From: UMGS755 sp045595795
GTDB lineage: Bacteria > Bacillota > Clostridia > UBA1381 > UBA9506
Direction: 5' to 3'
DNA: 20,303 bases
NCBI GenBank assembly: GCA_045595795.1
Contig: JAZOBC010000060.1
Location: 1 to 20,303, forward strand
Part shown: one piece after another, positions 13,820 to 20,303 of the stretch
Position numbering within the stretch: position 1 is the first letter of the stretch
Layout: each line of letters starts with the position of its first letter
The notes under the pieces: model-generated
The model's database searches: none
What the model saw: only the letters and a program-made list of their open reading frames with translations
Told to the model about the DNA's origin: nothing
Translations under genes and position numbers: made by a program

Positions 13820-13856
13820 AAAAAGAGGTGGTAGATTTTTCTACCGCCTCTTTTTT
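13820..13856 (+). terminator. Intrinsic terminator after hpf
   Basis: AAAAGAGG(T)GGTAGA pairs with TCTACC(G)CCTC and the following T-run; the only imperfection is one U-G pair. The loop is TTTT, and TTTTTT follows at 13851-13856. Confidence 0.92.
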
Positions 13857-14056
13857 GTTGGGAACAGAACTTGCTATTTTCACGCCTGACTGTTGGGCAA
13901 CATGTGGTAAAACATTAAATCACTATAAACGAACTATCCTAGGCGTTTCCAGCACTGTGCTTTCCACATGCGTCTTGGAGAGCATATGCCCTCAAGTGGT
14001 CAAGGGTGAGAGCAAAAACTAAGTATAAATGTAAAAAAATGACGCCTCTCAGAAAC
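13857..14056. other. Gene-free stretch with inverted repeats
   Basis: No credible coding sequence is present between the hpf terminator and the next promoter. I see CATGTGG (13901-13907) matched by CCACATG (13964-13970), an odd palindrome AGCAC-T-GTGCT (13951-13961), GCATATGC near 13982, and CCCT/AGGG arms flanking CAAGTGGTCA near 13990-14007. No RNA family is recognised. It may be a decayed gene or an undetected structured RNA. Confidence 0.35.
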
Positions 14057-14085
14057 TTGACATAGCTGCTTTTTTCTGCTATGCT
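14057..14085 (+). promoter_or_regulatory. Promoter of the AraC-type regulator, with embedded inverted repeat
   Basis: TTGACA (14057-14062), 17 nt, TATGCT (14080-14085) with an extended TG at 14077-14078. CATAGC (14061-14066) and GCTATG (14078-14083) form an inverted repeat that touches both boxes, a plausible operator. The presence of the -10 box at 14080 rules out the ATG at 14081 as a translation start. Confidence 0.75.
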
Positions 14086-14146
14086 AAAACTACTATTATG
14101 TTCGTTTTTTTATATGAAAAGTGATTATCATAGAGTGAGGCAAAAA

Positions 14147-16279
14147 ATGAAAAAAAGAAAAATGCTTAAAATAACGACCTATGTCCTTTCGGCATTAGTT
14201 GTTGTGATTTTGCTGATTAGTGCATACTTACTGGTTTATAGCAATCTTTCTCGTTATAATCATCAACTGAAGGTGGTACAGAATGACCTTTTGGTAAATT
14301 TTCAAACAAAGGTTGACGAAACGCTAAGTTCAGGCATCGAGTACATATCGTCCTGGATGATGGAGGATGAAATTATTCAATTTGCTACAGAGGAAAAAGT
14401 TAGTAGTTATAATCTGTTTCAGTTGAGTAATCGGTATCAAAAACATTACTATCCCTTTCAGGACAAGGATTGTTTATATGGAATTTTTCTTCCCGGAAAG
14501 GATTACTTTATTACAAACAAGGGTATCTTACATACAAAACATCTGGAAATGGATTATGATTTTCCTCCGGGGAGTTTTGCCTTTTTTGATTCTTTGAAAG
14601 AGAAAAAATTTGTTAATAATTGCTATTTGGCCACAGATGTATCTACTACGGGTAAGCGAATTAATTTATTTATTAAGCGGAACCTACAGATGAATACAAA
14701 AAAAGAAGTTTATGGCTTTGTTTCGCTGAATTTGGAGCAAGTTGCAAGTAAATTAACCCAGCTGGAAGACCAAGTTTTTCTGGCGTATCAGGAGGATAAA
14801 ATACTTTTTAATTCTCAGCCTGAATTAAAAAATCTTTCTATCCAGACGGTTCATTCTGAAGCTCTTCATGATTTATATTATGGTGTGGGAACAGTCAAAC
14901 AAGGTTTTGGTTTTCTGTGGGTTTTATATGTATTTTTATTCCTTGTTTTTATTATTATGGGCTTATACGGTAGCTTTTATCTGGCTCGGTTTCTCCACCG
15001 CCCTTTAGAAAATATTTTAATGCAGATTTCCAGCGATGATGAAGCAGATATTTATGATGAGGAAGCTTATATCAGCAGTCGATTTGTAGAAATAAAGAAT
15101 GTCAATCATCAACTGGCAGAACGAGTGAATGCTCAAGAGGAAGACTTAAAGCAGAATTTTGTCCGGGATCTTTTGTTTGGTATGGTAACGGACGAAGTCA
15201 TGCAAAGTAACAGTGAAAAATATGGTCTTGATCATCTATACGGCCAAGTGGTTCTGGCAATCCTGGAAGAAAACGGAAATGAAGTTCAGGGAACCATGAA
15301 TGCGAAGCAAATTGTTGCTCTTCTGGAAGCGAAAGTTGAGAATAGCATTGTTATGTTTTTGAATTCTGGACAGGCGGCAGTCATTTCCGCTGAATTTCCT
15401 TATGAGGCGTTTAAGAGAGCGATTACCCAAGCTGTTTTGCAGATTGATGAGTGGTACGGCGTTAGTTATACGGGCGCAATCAGCGACGGAAATCTGTCAT
15501 CTCCCCGGGAACTGAGCCGATTGTTTAATGATGCCATGCGTTATTTAGAATGTGGCGATTTTAGCTATGATAAACTGATTATAACAAAAGAGGATTTGCG
15601 TGAGCGGGAAGAATATGGCTACTATTATCCGCTAGAGTTTGAAAAGAATATTATCAGCTGTGTTACGAATAACGATTTCGAGAAAGCAATTCAGATGGTT
15701 CGGATGATTATTGAGAAGAATCTGGTGGAAATGAAGCTTTCTAAAGCTGCGTTGACGGAGTTGAAATTTGCTCTTGTTGGAACGGTGAAACGGATTCTCC
15801 AAGCTTTAAAGAAAACAGAGGCAGAGCTTTTTGGTGAAGGGAGCATTCTTTATTTGGAATTGTCTGCCTGCCGGACGCCGGAAGAAATTTCGGAAAAGAT
15901 TATCGAAATGTTTTCAGCACTCCGAGATTTTACAGAAGATACGTATGACCATGCGAACCGCACCTTGATCAGCCAGCTTGAAGACTACGTTCAGAACAAC
16001 TATGACCGGGAGGAATTGTCGCTTTTGCTGATGGCAGAGCACTTCAATTTAACAGTAAGTTACATCAGCCGAATTTTCAAAAAATATTGCCAAGAGAACT
16101 TTAAGGACTATTTGGCGAATTACCGAATTCAAAAAGCAACAGAAATATTAGATGAATCACCATACATTAAGATTTCAGAGTTAGCTAAACGAGTTGGCTA
16201 CAGTAACGTCAGCAGCTTCATTCGAAACTTTAAAAAAGTTAAATTTGTTTCTCCGGGAGAATATAAAAAACAACCATAA
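14147..16279 (+). CDS. Membrane-bound AraC-family transcriptional regulator
   Basis: The 710-aa protein joins an outside sensor to a DNA-binding domain. A first transmembrane helix is at about 11-31, an extracellular region of about 220 residues follows, and a second helix is at about 254-282 ending near FLHRPLENIL, a HAMP-like junction. A long cytoplasmic linker leads to an AraC/XylS domain at about 604-710 with two helix-turn-helices (LSLLLMAEHFNLTVSYISRIFKK and IKISELAKRVGYSNVSSFIRNFKK). The ATG at 14147 has GTGAGG 6 nt upstream; earlier in-frame ATGs lack a site or overlap the promoter. Such regulators are typically found beside LplA/LplB/YtcP sugar importers, as here. Autoregulation through the promoter repeat is possible. 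Confidence 0.9.
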   Translation: MKKRKMLKITTYVLSALVVVILLISAYLLVYSNLSRYNHQLKVVQNDLLVNFQTKVDETLSSGIEYISSWMMEDEIIQFATEEKVSSYNLFQLSNRYQKHYYPFQDKDCLYGIFLPGKDYFITNKGILHTKHLEMDYDFPPGSFAFFDSLKEKKFVNNCYLATDVSTTGKRINLFIKRNLQMNTKKEVYGFVSLNLEQVASKLTQLEDQVFLAYQEDKILFNSQPELKNLSIQTVHSEALHDLYYGVGTVKQGFGFLWVLYVFLFLVFIIMGLYGSFYLARFLHRPLENILMQISSDDEADIYDEEAYISSRFVEIKNVNHQLAERVNAQEEDLKQNFVRDLLFGMVTDEVMQSNSEKYGLDHLYGQVVLAILEENGNEVQGTMNAKQIVALLEAKVENSIVMFLNSGQAAVISAEFPYEAFKRAITQAVLQIDEWYGVSYTGAISDGNLSSPRELSRLFNDAMRYLECGDFSYDKLIITKEDLREREEYGYYYPLEFEKNIISCVTNNDFEKAIQMVRMIIEKNLVEMKLSKAALTELKFALVGTVKRILQALKKTEAELFGEGSILYLELSACRTPEEISEKIIEMFSALRDFTEDTYDHANRTLISQLEDYVQNNYDREELSLLLMAEHFNLTVSYISRIFKKYCQENFKDYLANYRIQKATEILDESPYIKISELAKRVGYSNVSSFIRNFKKVKFVSPGEYKKQP

Positions 16280-16294
16280 TACTCAATAATGATG

Positions 16295-16341
16295 ATCCCC
16301 TTTGGGTAGACAACAGATGTTCTGCTCGAAGGGGATTTTTT
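16295..16341 (+). terminator. Intrinsic terminator after the AraC-type regulator gene
   Basis: ATCCCCTT (16295-16302) pairs with AAGGGGAT (16329-16336), and the stem continues inward through several G-U and Watson-Crick pairs. TTTTTT follows to 16341. The transporter genes therefore need their own promoter. Confidence 0.88.
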
Positions 16342-16415
16342 GTAAAAATTTTTTTAAAGTGCAGGGTGTAAGGGTGTTTTAGCTAAAAGGTCAAAAATTC
16401 GAAATGAATCGCAAA

Positions 16416-16459
16416 AATTGCAAATTGATAATTGCATGAAAGTCATGATATAGTATACA
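16416..16459 (+). promoter_or_regulatory. Promoter and direct repeats before the sugar ABC operon
   Basis: TTGCAT (16432-16437), 16 nt, TATACA (16454-16459) is a fair promoter; TTGATA (16425-16430) with TATAGT (16449-16454) at 18 nt is an alternative. AATTGCA occurs twice, at 16416-16422 and 16430-16436, 14 nt apart in the same direction, the second overlapping the -35 box. AraC-type activators often bind such direct repeats next to the -35, so this is a candidate binding site for the regulator encoded upstream. Confidence 0.5.
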
Positions 16460-16475
16460 TTGAGGTGAACATATC

Positions 16476-17429
16476 ATGGAAAAAATCGAAAAAAACTCAA
16501 TGCGCACGAAGATGAAACCAGGGTTACTCCAGAAACGTTCAAGTGTCCGGCAGAGCAATTTGACGCTGTATCTTTTGCTGGTACCATTTGTTGCATATAT
16601 GGTCATTTTTCTTTATCGACCGATGTGGGGGTTGCAGATTGCATTTAAGGATTACTCCTTGTTCGGTGGCATGGCAGACAGCGCATGGATTGGTTTAGAT
16701 AATTTTAAAACCTTTCTTGGCGGACCTTACTTTTTGCGCCTTCTCCGAAACACGGTTCTAATTGGATTTTATGGTTTACTGTTTGGATTTCCGATTCCGA
16801 TTATCTTGGCAATTCTGTTAAATGAAGTCCGGAACCTGAATTACAAAAAAACGCTTCAAACTATGTTCTATTTGCCCTATTTTGTTTCCACGGTCGTTGT
16901 TGCCGGTATTGTGACAAACATTCTTGCACCTTCTGGCATTGTTAATATTATTTTGCAGAAGTTTGGCTTTGAAAAGATTTACTTTTTAACCATACCGGAA
17001 TGCTTCCGGACGATTTACACGACCATGGGTATCTGGCAAAGTGCCGGCTATAGTGCAGTTATCTATCTGGCAGCTCTTTCCGGCATTGACACGCAGCTCT
17101 ATGAAGCCTGCCAGATTGATGGTGGCAACAAATTGCGGCAGATGTGGCATATCACTTTGCCGGGAATCGCACCGACGGTTGTCATCATGCTGATTATGAA
17201 CTGCGGTAGCTTAATTAACGTAGGCTCTGAGGCAATTATTCTTTTGTATCAGCCAACGACCTATGAAACGGCGGACGTTATTTCAACGTATGTTTACCGT
17301 ATCGGTCTGAGTGATGGAGACTATGGCCTGGCAACAGCAGTCGGTTTGTTCAATTCAGTGATTGCGCTGTTATTTGTTGTTTTGGCAAATACAATCAGTA
17401 AGCGAGTTTCAGAATATTCATTGTGGTAA
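16476..17429 (+). CDS. Carbohydrate ABC transporter permease, LplB family
   Basis: The 317-aa membrane protein is one of two channel subunits of an oligosaccharide importer (BPD_transp_1, PF00528). A basic cytoplasmic N-terminus of about 30 residues precedes the first helix (LTLYLLLVPFVAYMVIFLY). The segment PMWGLQIAFKDYSLF and the EAA loop at about 208-236 (YEACQIDGGNKLRQMWHITLPG) are typical of LplB-like permeases that pair with YtcP-like ones. GAGGTGA at 16462-16468 supports the ATG. It is the first gene of a transcript continuing into the second permease and the binding protein. No ATPase gene is present; related systems commonly use a shared MsmX-type ATPase encoded elsewhere. Confidence 0.93.
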   Translation: MEKIEKNSMRTKMKPGLLQKRSSVRQSNLTLYLLLVPFVAYMVIFLYRPMWGLQIAFKDYSLFGGMADSAWIGLDNFKTFLGGPYFLRLLRNTVLIGFYGLLFGFPIPIILAILLNEVRNLNYKKTLQTMFYLPYFVSTVVVAGIVTNILAPSGIVNIILQKFGFEKIYFLTIPECFRTIYTTMGIWQSAGYSAVIYLAALSGIDTQLYEACQIDGGNKLRQMWHITLPGIAPTVVIMLIMNCGSLINVGSEAIILLYQPTTYETADVISTYVYRIGLSDGDYGLATAVGLFNSVIALLFVVLANTISKRVSEYSLW

Positions 17430-17443
17430 GGAGGTAAGTCAAA

Positions 17444-18319
17444 ATGAGAATTACACGCGGCGAAAAAACATTTTATATTGTCAACAACATCGTACTGTTA
17501 CTACTAGGCCTTGTTTGCCTTTATCCGCTGGTCTATGTGGCATCCTCCTCTATTAGTTCTGTTCAGGCGATTGCGTCAGGAAAAGTTCTTCTCTGGCCTG
17601 TTGAGCCGACACTGGACGCTTATAAAGCTGTTTTAAAGGAATCGGATATCTGGATGGGTTATGCCAACGCGATTTATTATACGGTTGTTGGAACATTTGT
17701 CAGCATGGTGCTGACCATTTGCGGTGCGTATCCTCTGTCGAAAAAAAATCTAAAAGGGAAAGGCATTGTTACTTTTATGATGGTGTTTACCATGTGGTTC
17801 AGTGCGGGAACGGTTCCCATCTATCTGAATTTTGTAGAGTTGGGATTATTAAACACGAGAATTGGTGTTTTGATGGTTGGAGCTTGCGCCGGAACATATG
17901 TCGTCATCATGCGGTCCTTTTTCCAATCTGTTCCTGAATCCCTGGAGGAAGCGGCAAGAATTGATGGTGCCGGTCATATCAGGGTGTTGATCCAAATTTA
18001 TCTTCCTCTTTCAAAGGCTGCTATTGCTACGGTTGGTTTGATGTATGCCATCGGCCGCTGGAATACTTACTTCTGGCCCATGCTGCTCTTATCCCGTGCA
18101 ACAAAGCTTCAGCCGTTGCAGGTTGTCTTAAAGAGAATTCTTTTAGAAGTAACAACCTCTTTAACAGCAGGCGAGAGTGGTGAAACGATTACCAACTATT
18201 CAGCTAAAATGATGTCTTATGCAATCATCATGGTTTCGGTCATTCCGATGCTGTTGGTTTATCCCTTTATTCAGAAGTATTTTGCCAAGGGTATTATGCT
18301 CGGCTCTGTCAAAGGTTAA
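17444..18319 (+). CDS. Carbohydrate ABC transporter permease, YtcP family
   Basis: This 291-aa protein is the second channel subunit (MalG-like side). The N-terminal RGEKTFYIVNNIVLLLLGLVCLYPLVYV, the signature SSSISS close behind it and the EAA loop at about 166-195 (EEAARIDGAGHIRVLIQIYLPLS) are typical of YtcP-type permeases. The protein ends with the usual YPFIQKYFAKGIMLGSVKG. AAGGAGG at 17428-17434 overlaps the previous stop codon, so it is tightly coupled to the first permease. A small hairpin follows it before the binding protein gene. The sugar transported cannot be read from the sequence. Confidence 0.94.
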   Translation: MRITRGEKTFYIVNNIVLLLLGLVCLYPLVYVASSSISSVQAIASGKVLLWPVEPTLDAYKAVLKESDIWMGYANAIYYTVVGTFVSMVLTICGAYPLSKKNLKGKGIVTFMMVFTMWFSAGTVPIYLNFVELGLLNTRIGVLMVGACAGTYVVIMRSFFQSVPESLEEAARIDGAGHIRVLIQIYLPLSKAAIATVGLMYAIGRWNTYFWPMLLLSRATKLQPLQVVLKRILLEVTTSLTAGESGETITNYSAKMMSYAIIMVSVIPMLLVYPFIQKYFAKGIMLGSVKG

Positions 18320-18322
18320 TTG

Positions 18323-18337
18323 CAAAGCGAAGCTTTG
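18323..18337 (+). repeat. Intercistronic hairpin before the solute-binding protein gene
   Basis: CAAAGC (18323-18328), loop GAA, GCTTTG (18332-18337). There is no U-run, so it is not a full terminator. Stems in this position of sugar ABC operons can protect or separate mRNA segments so that the binding protein is made in excess; that role is inferred. Confidence 0.45.
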
Positions 18338-18371
18338 TAACAATATAAAAATGTTTTATGGAGGGAAAAGT

Positions 18372-19928
18372 ATGATAGTAAAAAGAGTTTTAGCAGTTGT
18401 CTTGTGCTTGCTTATGACCATCAGTGCTTGTGCATGTAGCAACTCAAAAAATGTGCAGACAGATAACAGTGAAAGAAGTCTGTCCCACAAAATTACTGAT
18501 GAGCCAATCGAGCTCACGTTCTTCGCAAAAGAGATTGAAGAAGCAAGGAATGAGAGTATTTTTAACGAAGCCTTTGACATGACCAATGTTTTGGTGAAAC
18601 CGGTTTTATCCGAGAACGTAACAGACATGGATCAGGCTCTGGCTTTAGCTGTTGCAGCAAAGGACGTTCCTGACATTATTTACGACTGGAAGCAGGAAAA
18701 CTTCAATAAGTATGGTGCGCAGGGTGCGCTGATTCCCTTAAACGACTTGATTGACAAATATGCTCCCAACTACAAGAAGTTCTTAGACGAACATCCTGAA
18801 GCTAAATACTTTGCAACAGCGGGTGACGGAAATATGTATTTTATTCCTTTTACCCAGGATGGCGAAGCATCCACAGGTTGGTTCATTCGTCAGGACTGGC
18901 TGGATAAGCTGGGTCTTAAAGCTCCTGATACAGTTGATGAGATGTATGATGTTATGGTGGCGTTCCGTGATAAAGACCCCAACGGTAACGGTCAGAAGGA
19001 TGAAGTGCCGTATTTTGGCGCGAAGGGTGATATTAAATCCCTGCTTGGTCTGTTTAATGCTTATGATAGTTTCCACTATGAAAACGGAAAGGTTACCTAT
19101 GGCCCGTTGGAAAACGGATTTTTACCCGCAATCAAAGAAATTGGTAAATGGTATAAAGAAGGTTTAATCGATACAGAATTTTATACTCGTTCCGATGGTC
19201 AGGATTATCTGACTTCCAATAATACCGGCGGTATTACCCATAACTGGTTCGGCAGCACAGCTAAGACTAATGACAAAGTAAAAGATTACATCCCCGGTTT
19301 CTCTTTTGTTCCCTTTGCTCCGCCGGCTGGTCCTGATGGTATTCGCCGCGAAACAAACAGACGCGTTCACTTTAATGGTGAAGGCTGGGCAATTTCTTCT
19401 ATGAATAAACATCCGGAAGAGACTATGAAATACTTTGACTTCTGGTTCACCGAAGAAGGCCGCCGTCTGGTTAATTTCGGTATTGAGGGTATCCATCACA
19501 ATATGGTAGATGGAAAGCCGGTATTAACAGATTCCGTTCTGCAGGGAGATGTTTCTGTCGGTGTTCGGATGAGCAGAACCCGTGGCACAGCTAACTTTGG
19601 CTTCTGGCAAGATTTTGAATGTGAAGCACAGTGGACTAATGCAATTGCTCTTGATGGTGTTGCGATGTATAACACAGGCGGATATCTGCCGAGTCCTGAA
19701 ACTCGACCCACATTGAGTTACTTTGATGATGAGAAGCGGCATAGTACCTTAAAAACTCAGCTTGAAACCTATCGTGATGAAATGATTCAGCATTGGTTCT
19801 TTGGCACAAGGGATCCAGATGCTACGTATAACGAATTCAAAGAAACCCTAAAATCTTTGGGTGTAGAGGAATATACTCAGATTGAACAGAAGGCCTACGA
19901 TAAGTATCTTTCGGTCGTAGTACAATAA
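18372..19928 (+). CDS. Extracellular solute-binding lipoprotein, LplA-like (family 1)
   Basis: The 518-aa receptor captures an oligosaccharide for the two permeases. The signal peptide ends in a lipobox I17-S-A-C20, with a second Cys at 22. The mature part has the family 1 fold features (ALAVAAKDVPDIIYDW at about 91-106; GWFIRQDWLDKLGL at 169-182). DKDPNGNGQKDE at about 200-211 is a calcium-binding-like acidic loop common in these proteins. The family's large size (over 500 aa) fits LplA-type receptors for complex sugars. The ATG at 18372 follows GGAGGGAAA; the frame is open 153 nt further upstream but overlaps the permease gene and lacks a signal sequence. An SLH protein gene follows after 74 nt with no terminator. 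Confidence 0.93.
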   Translation: MIVKRVLAVVLCLLMTISACACSNSKNVQTDNSERSLSHKITDEPIELTFFAKEIEEARNESIFNEAFDMTNVLVKPVLSENVTDMDQALALAVAAKDVPDIIYDWKQENFNKYGAQGALIPLNDLIDKYAPNYKKFLDEHPEAKYFATAGDGNMYFIPFTQDGEASTGWFIRQDWLDKLGLKAPDTVDEMYDVMVAFRDKDPNGNGQKDEVPYFGAKGDIKSLLGLFNAYDSFHYENGKVTYGPLENGFLPAIKEIGKWYKEGLIDTEFYTRSDGQDYLTSNNTGGITHNWFGSTAKTNDKVKDYIPGFSFVPFAPPAGPDGIRRETNRRVHFNGEGWAISSMNKHPEETMKYFDFWFTEEGRRLVNFGIEGIHHNMVDGKPVLTDSVLQGDVSVGVRMSRTRGTANFGFWQDFECEAQWTNAIALDGVAMYNTGGYLPSPETRPTLSYFDDEKRHSTLKTQLETYRDEMIQHWFFGTRDPDATYNEFKETLKSLGVEEYTQIEQKAYDKYLSVVVQ

Positions 19929-20002
19929 GGAAGCACTAACTTAGTTTCTTCTTATTACGAATAGATAGTAAATCTTAGGAAACAAACGAAGGGAGAAACA
20001 AC

Positions 20003-20303
20003 ATGTCAAAAAGAGCACAAAAACTGATTTCGCTTCTTTTGGCTTTGAGTCTTCTAATGGGTCTGTCCATCTCAGCTTCTGCTGAGATGGACAACCGTGT
20101 CCTTGCCCGTGTTGAGGGTATGGGTCTGATGGAAGGCTATGAAGACGGTAGTTTTGGCGAAAATGAAGAATTGACACGTGCCCAAATGTGCATGATTGCA
20201 GTCAGAATTCTGCAAATGGAAAATGTTGACCTTGGCGAAAATTCCTTTAGCGATGTTGCAGACGACCACTGGGCAAAGGGTGCAATTGCTACCTTAAGCA
20301 GCG
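20003..20303 (+). CDS. S-layer homology domain protein, N-terminal part (cut by window end)
   Basis: The frame runs from ATG 20003 (AAGGGAG at 19989-19995) to the window edge, giving 100 residues so far. A signal peptide covers about 1-27, ending in SISASA before EMDN. The mature part begins with SLH-like repeats: RVEGMGLMEGYEDGSFGENEELTRAQMCMIAVRIL, then FSDVADDHWAKGAIATL, matching the SLH pattern (PF00395) that binds pyruvylated cell-wall polysaccharide. The function of the rest is unknown; surface glycoside hydrolases and S-layer proteins both carry such domains. It is probably cotranscribed with the sugar importer, because no terminator or clear promoter lies between. A 13-bp hairpin sits over the cleavage site codons. 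Confidence 0.88.
   Translation, partial: MSKRAQKLISLLLALSLLMGLSISASAEMDNRVLARVEGMGLMEGYEDGSFGENEELTRAQMCMIAVRILQMENVDLGENSFSDVADDHWAKGAIATLSS
20064..20093. repeat. Perfect 13-bp inverted repeat at the SLH protein signal peptide codons
   Basis: TGTCCATCTCAGC (20064-20076) and GCTGAGATGGACA (20081-20093) pair without mismatch around a 4-nt loop TTCT. It begins 61 nt after the start codon and covers the predicted signal peptide cleavage site. No U-run follows, so it is not a terminator. Confidence 0.9.

Noticed and set aside
13869..14020. Possible CRISPR or tandem repeat
   Set aside because: The repeated elements are inverted and single, with no regular spacing or repeated units.
13828..14022. 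64-codon frame after hpf
   Set aside because: It begins inside the terminator stem and has no ribosome binding site, family pattern or typical composition.
14081..14146. Earlier start codons for the AraC-type regulator
   Set aside because: The ATG at 14081 lies in the -10 box and the one at 14114 lacks a good ribosome binding site; ATG 14147 has GTGAGG at proper distance.
16995..17009. CCGGAA-TGC-TTCCGG inverted repeat in the first sugar permease gene
   Set aside because: Six-bp arms in coding DNA are expected by chance at this scale and nothing else marks the site.
18219..18371. Longer start for the solute-binding protein
   Set aside because: It would overlap the permease gene and hide the signal peptide; GGAGGGAAA before 18372 and the lipobox show the true start.

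Overview
The window looks like chromosomal DNA of a Gram-positive, low-to-moderate GC Firmicute, most likely a member of the Clostridia. The reasons are strong AAAGGAGG-type ribosome binding sites, the rplU-prp-rpmA cluster with a cleavable N-terminal extension on L27, a long-form HPF, a VanW-domain lipoprotein, LplB/YtcP-type sugar permeases and an S-layer (SLH) protein. No genus can be assigned by eye. I found no tRNA, rRNA, CRISPR array, insertion sequence or prophage gene.

Layout. 1-243: intergenic DNA rich in short inverted repeats. 244-2642: a serine hydrolase and a hotdog acyl-CoA thioesterase converge on a perfect bidirectional terminator; a VanW lipoprotein follows. 2778-5041: a polar amino acid ABC importer (binding protein, permease, ATPase) behind a promoter that overlaps an inverted repeat. 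5151-6251: consensus promoter, L21-type leader, then rplU, prp and rpmA, closed by a terminator. 6320-8532: metallophosphoesterase, ECF sigma factor and zinc-finger anti-sigma factor. 8641-13116, minus strand: D,D-carboxypeptidase, then rluB, a GNAT-like gene, galT and galK as a tight operon. 13273-13809: hpf behind a sigma-B-like promoter. 14147-20303: a membrane-bound AraC-type regulator, two oligosaccharide permeases, a large solute-binding lipoprotein, and the start of an SLH surface protein cut off by the window end.

How the genes fit. Prp removes the N-terminal extension of L27, and the leader probably regulates both ribosomal proteins. The sigma/anti-sigma pair is a cell-envelope signalling module with a sensor domain I do not recognise. 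GalT and GalK supply the middle of the Leloir pathway, but galE, galM and a galactose transporter are absent here. The last block reads as a sensor-regulated carbohydrate uptake locus, perhaps linked to a surface-anchored protein.

I see no convincing new multi-gene system. The observations most worth checking are the sigma-B-like promoter of hpf, strong inverted repeats about 60 nt after the start codons of two exported or membrane proteins, the TTTAC/GTAAA palindromes at the amino acid importer promoter, and the uncharacterised sensor domain of the anti-sigma factor.
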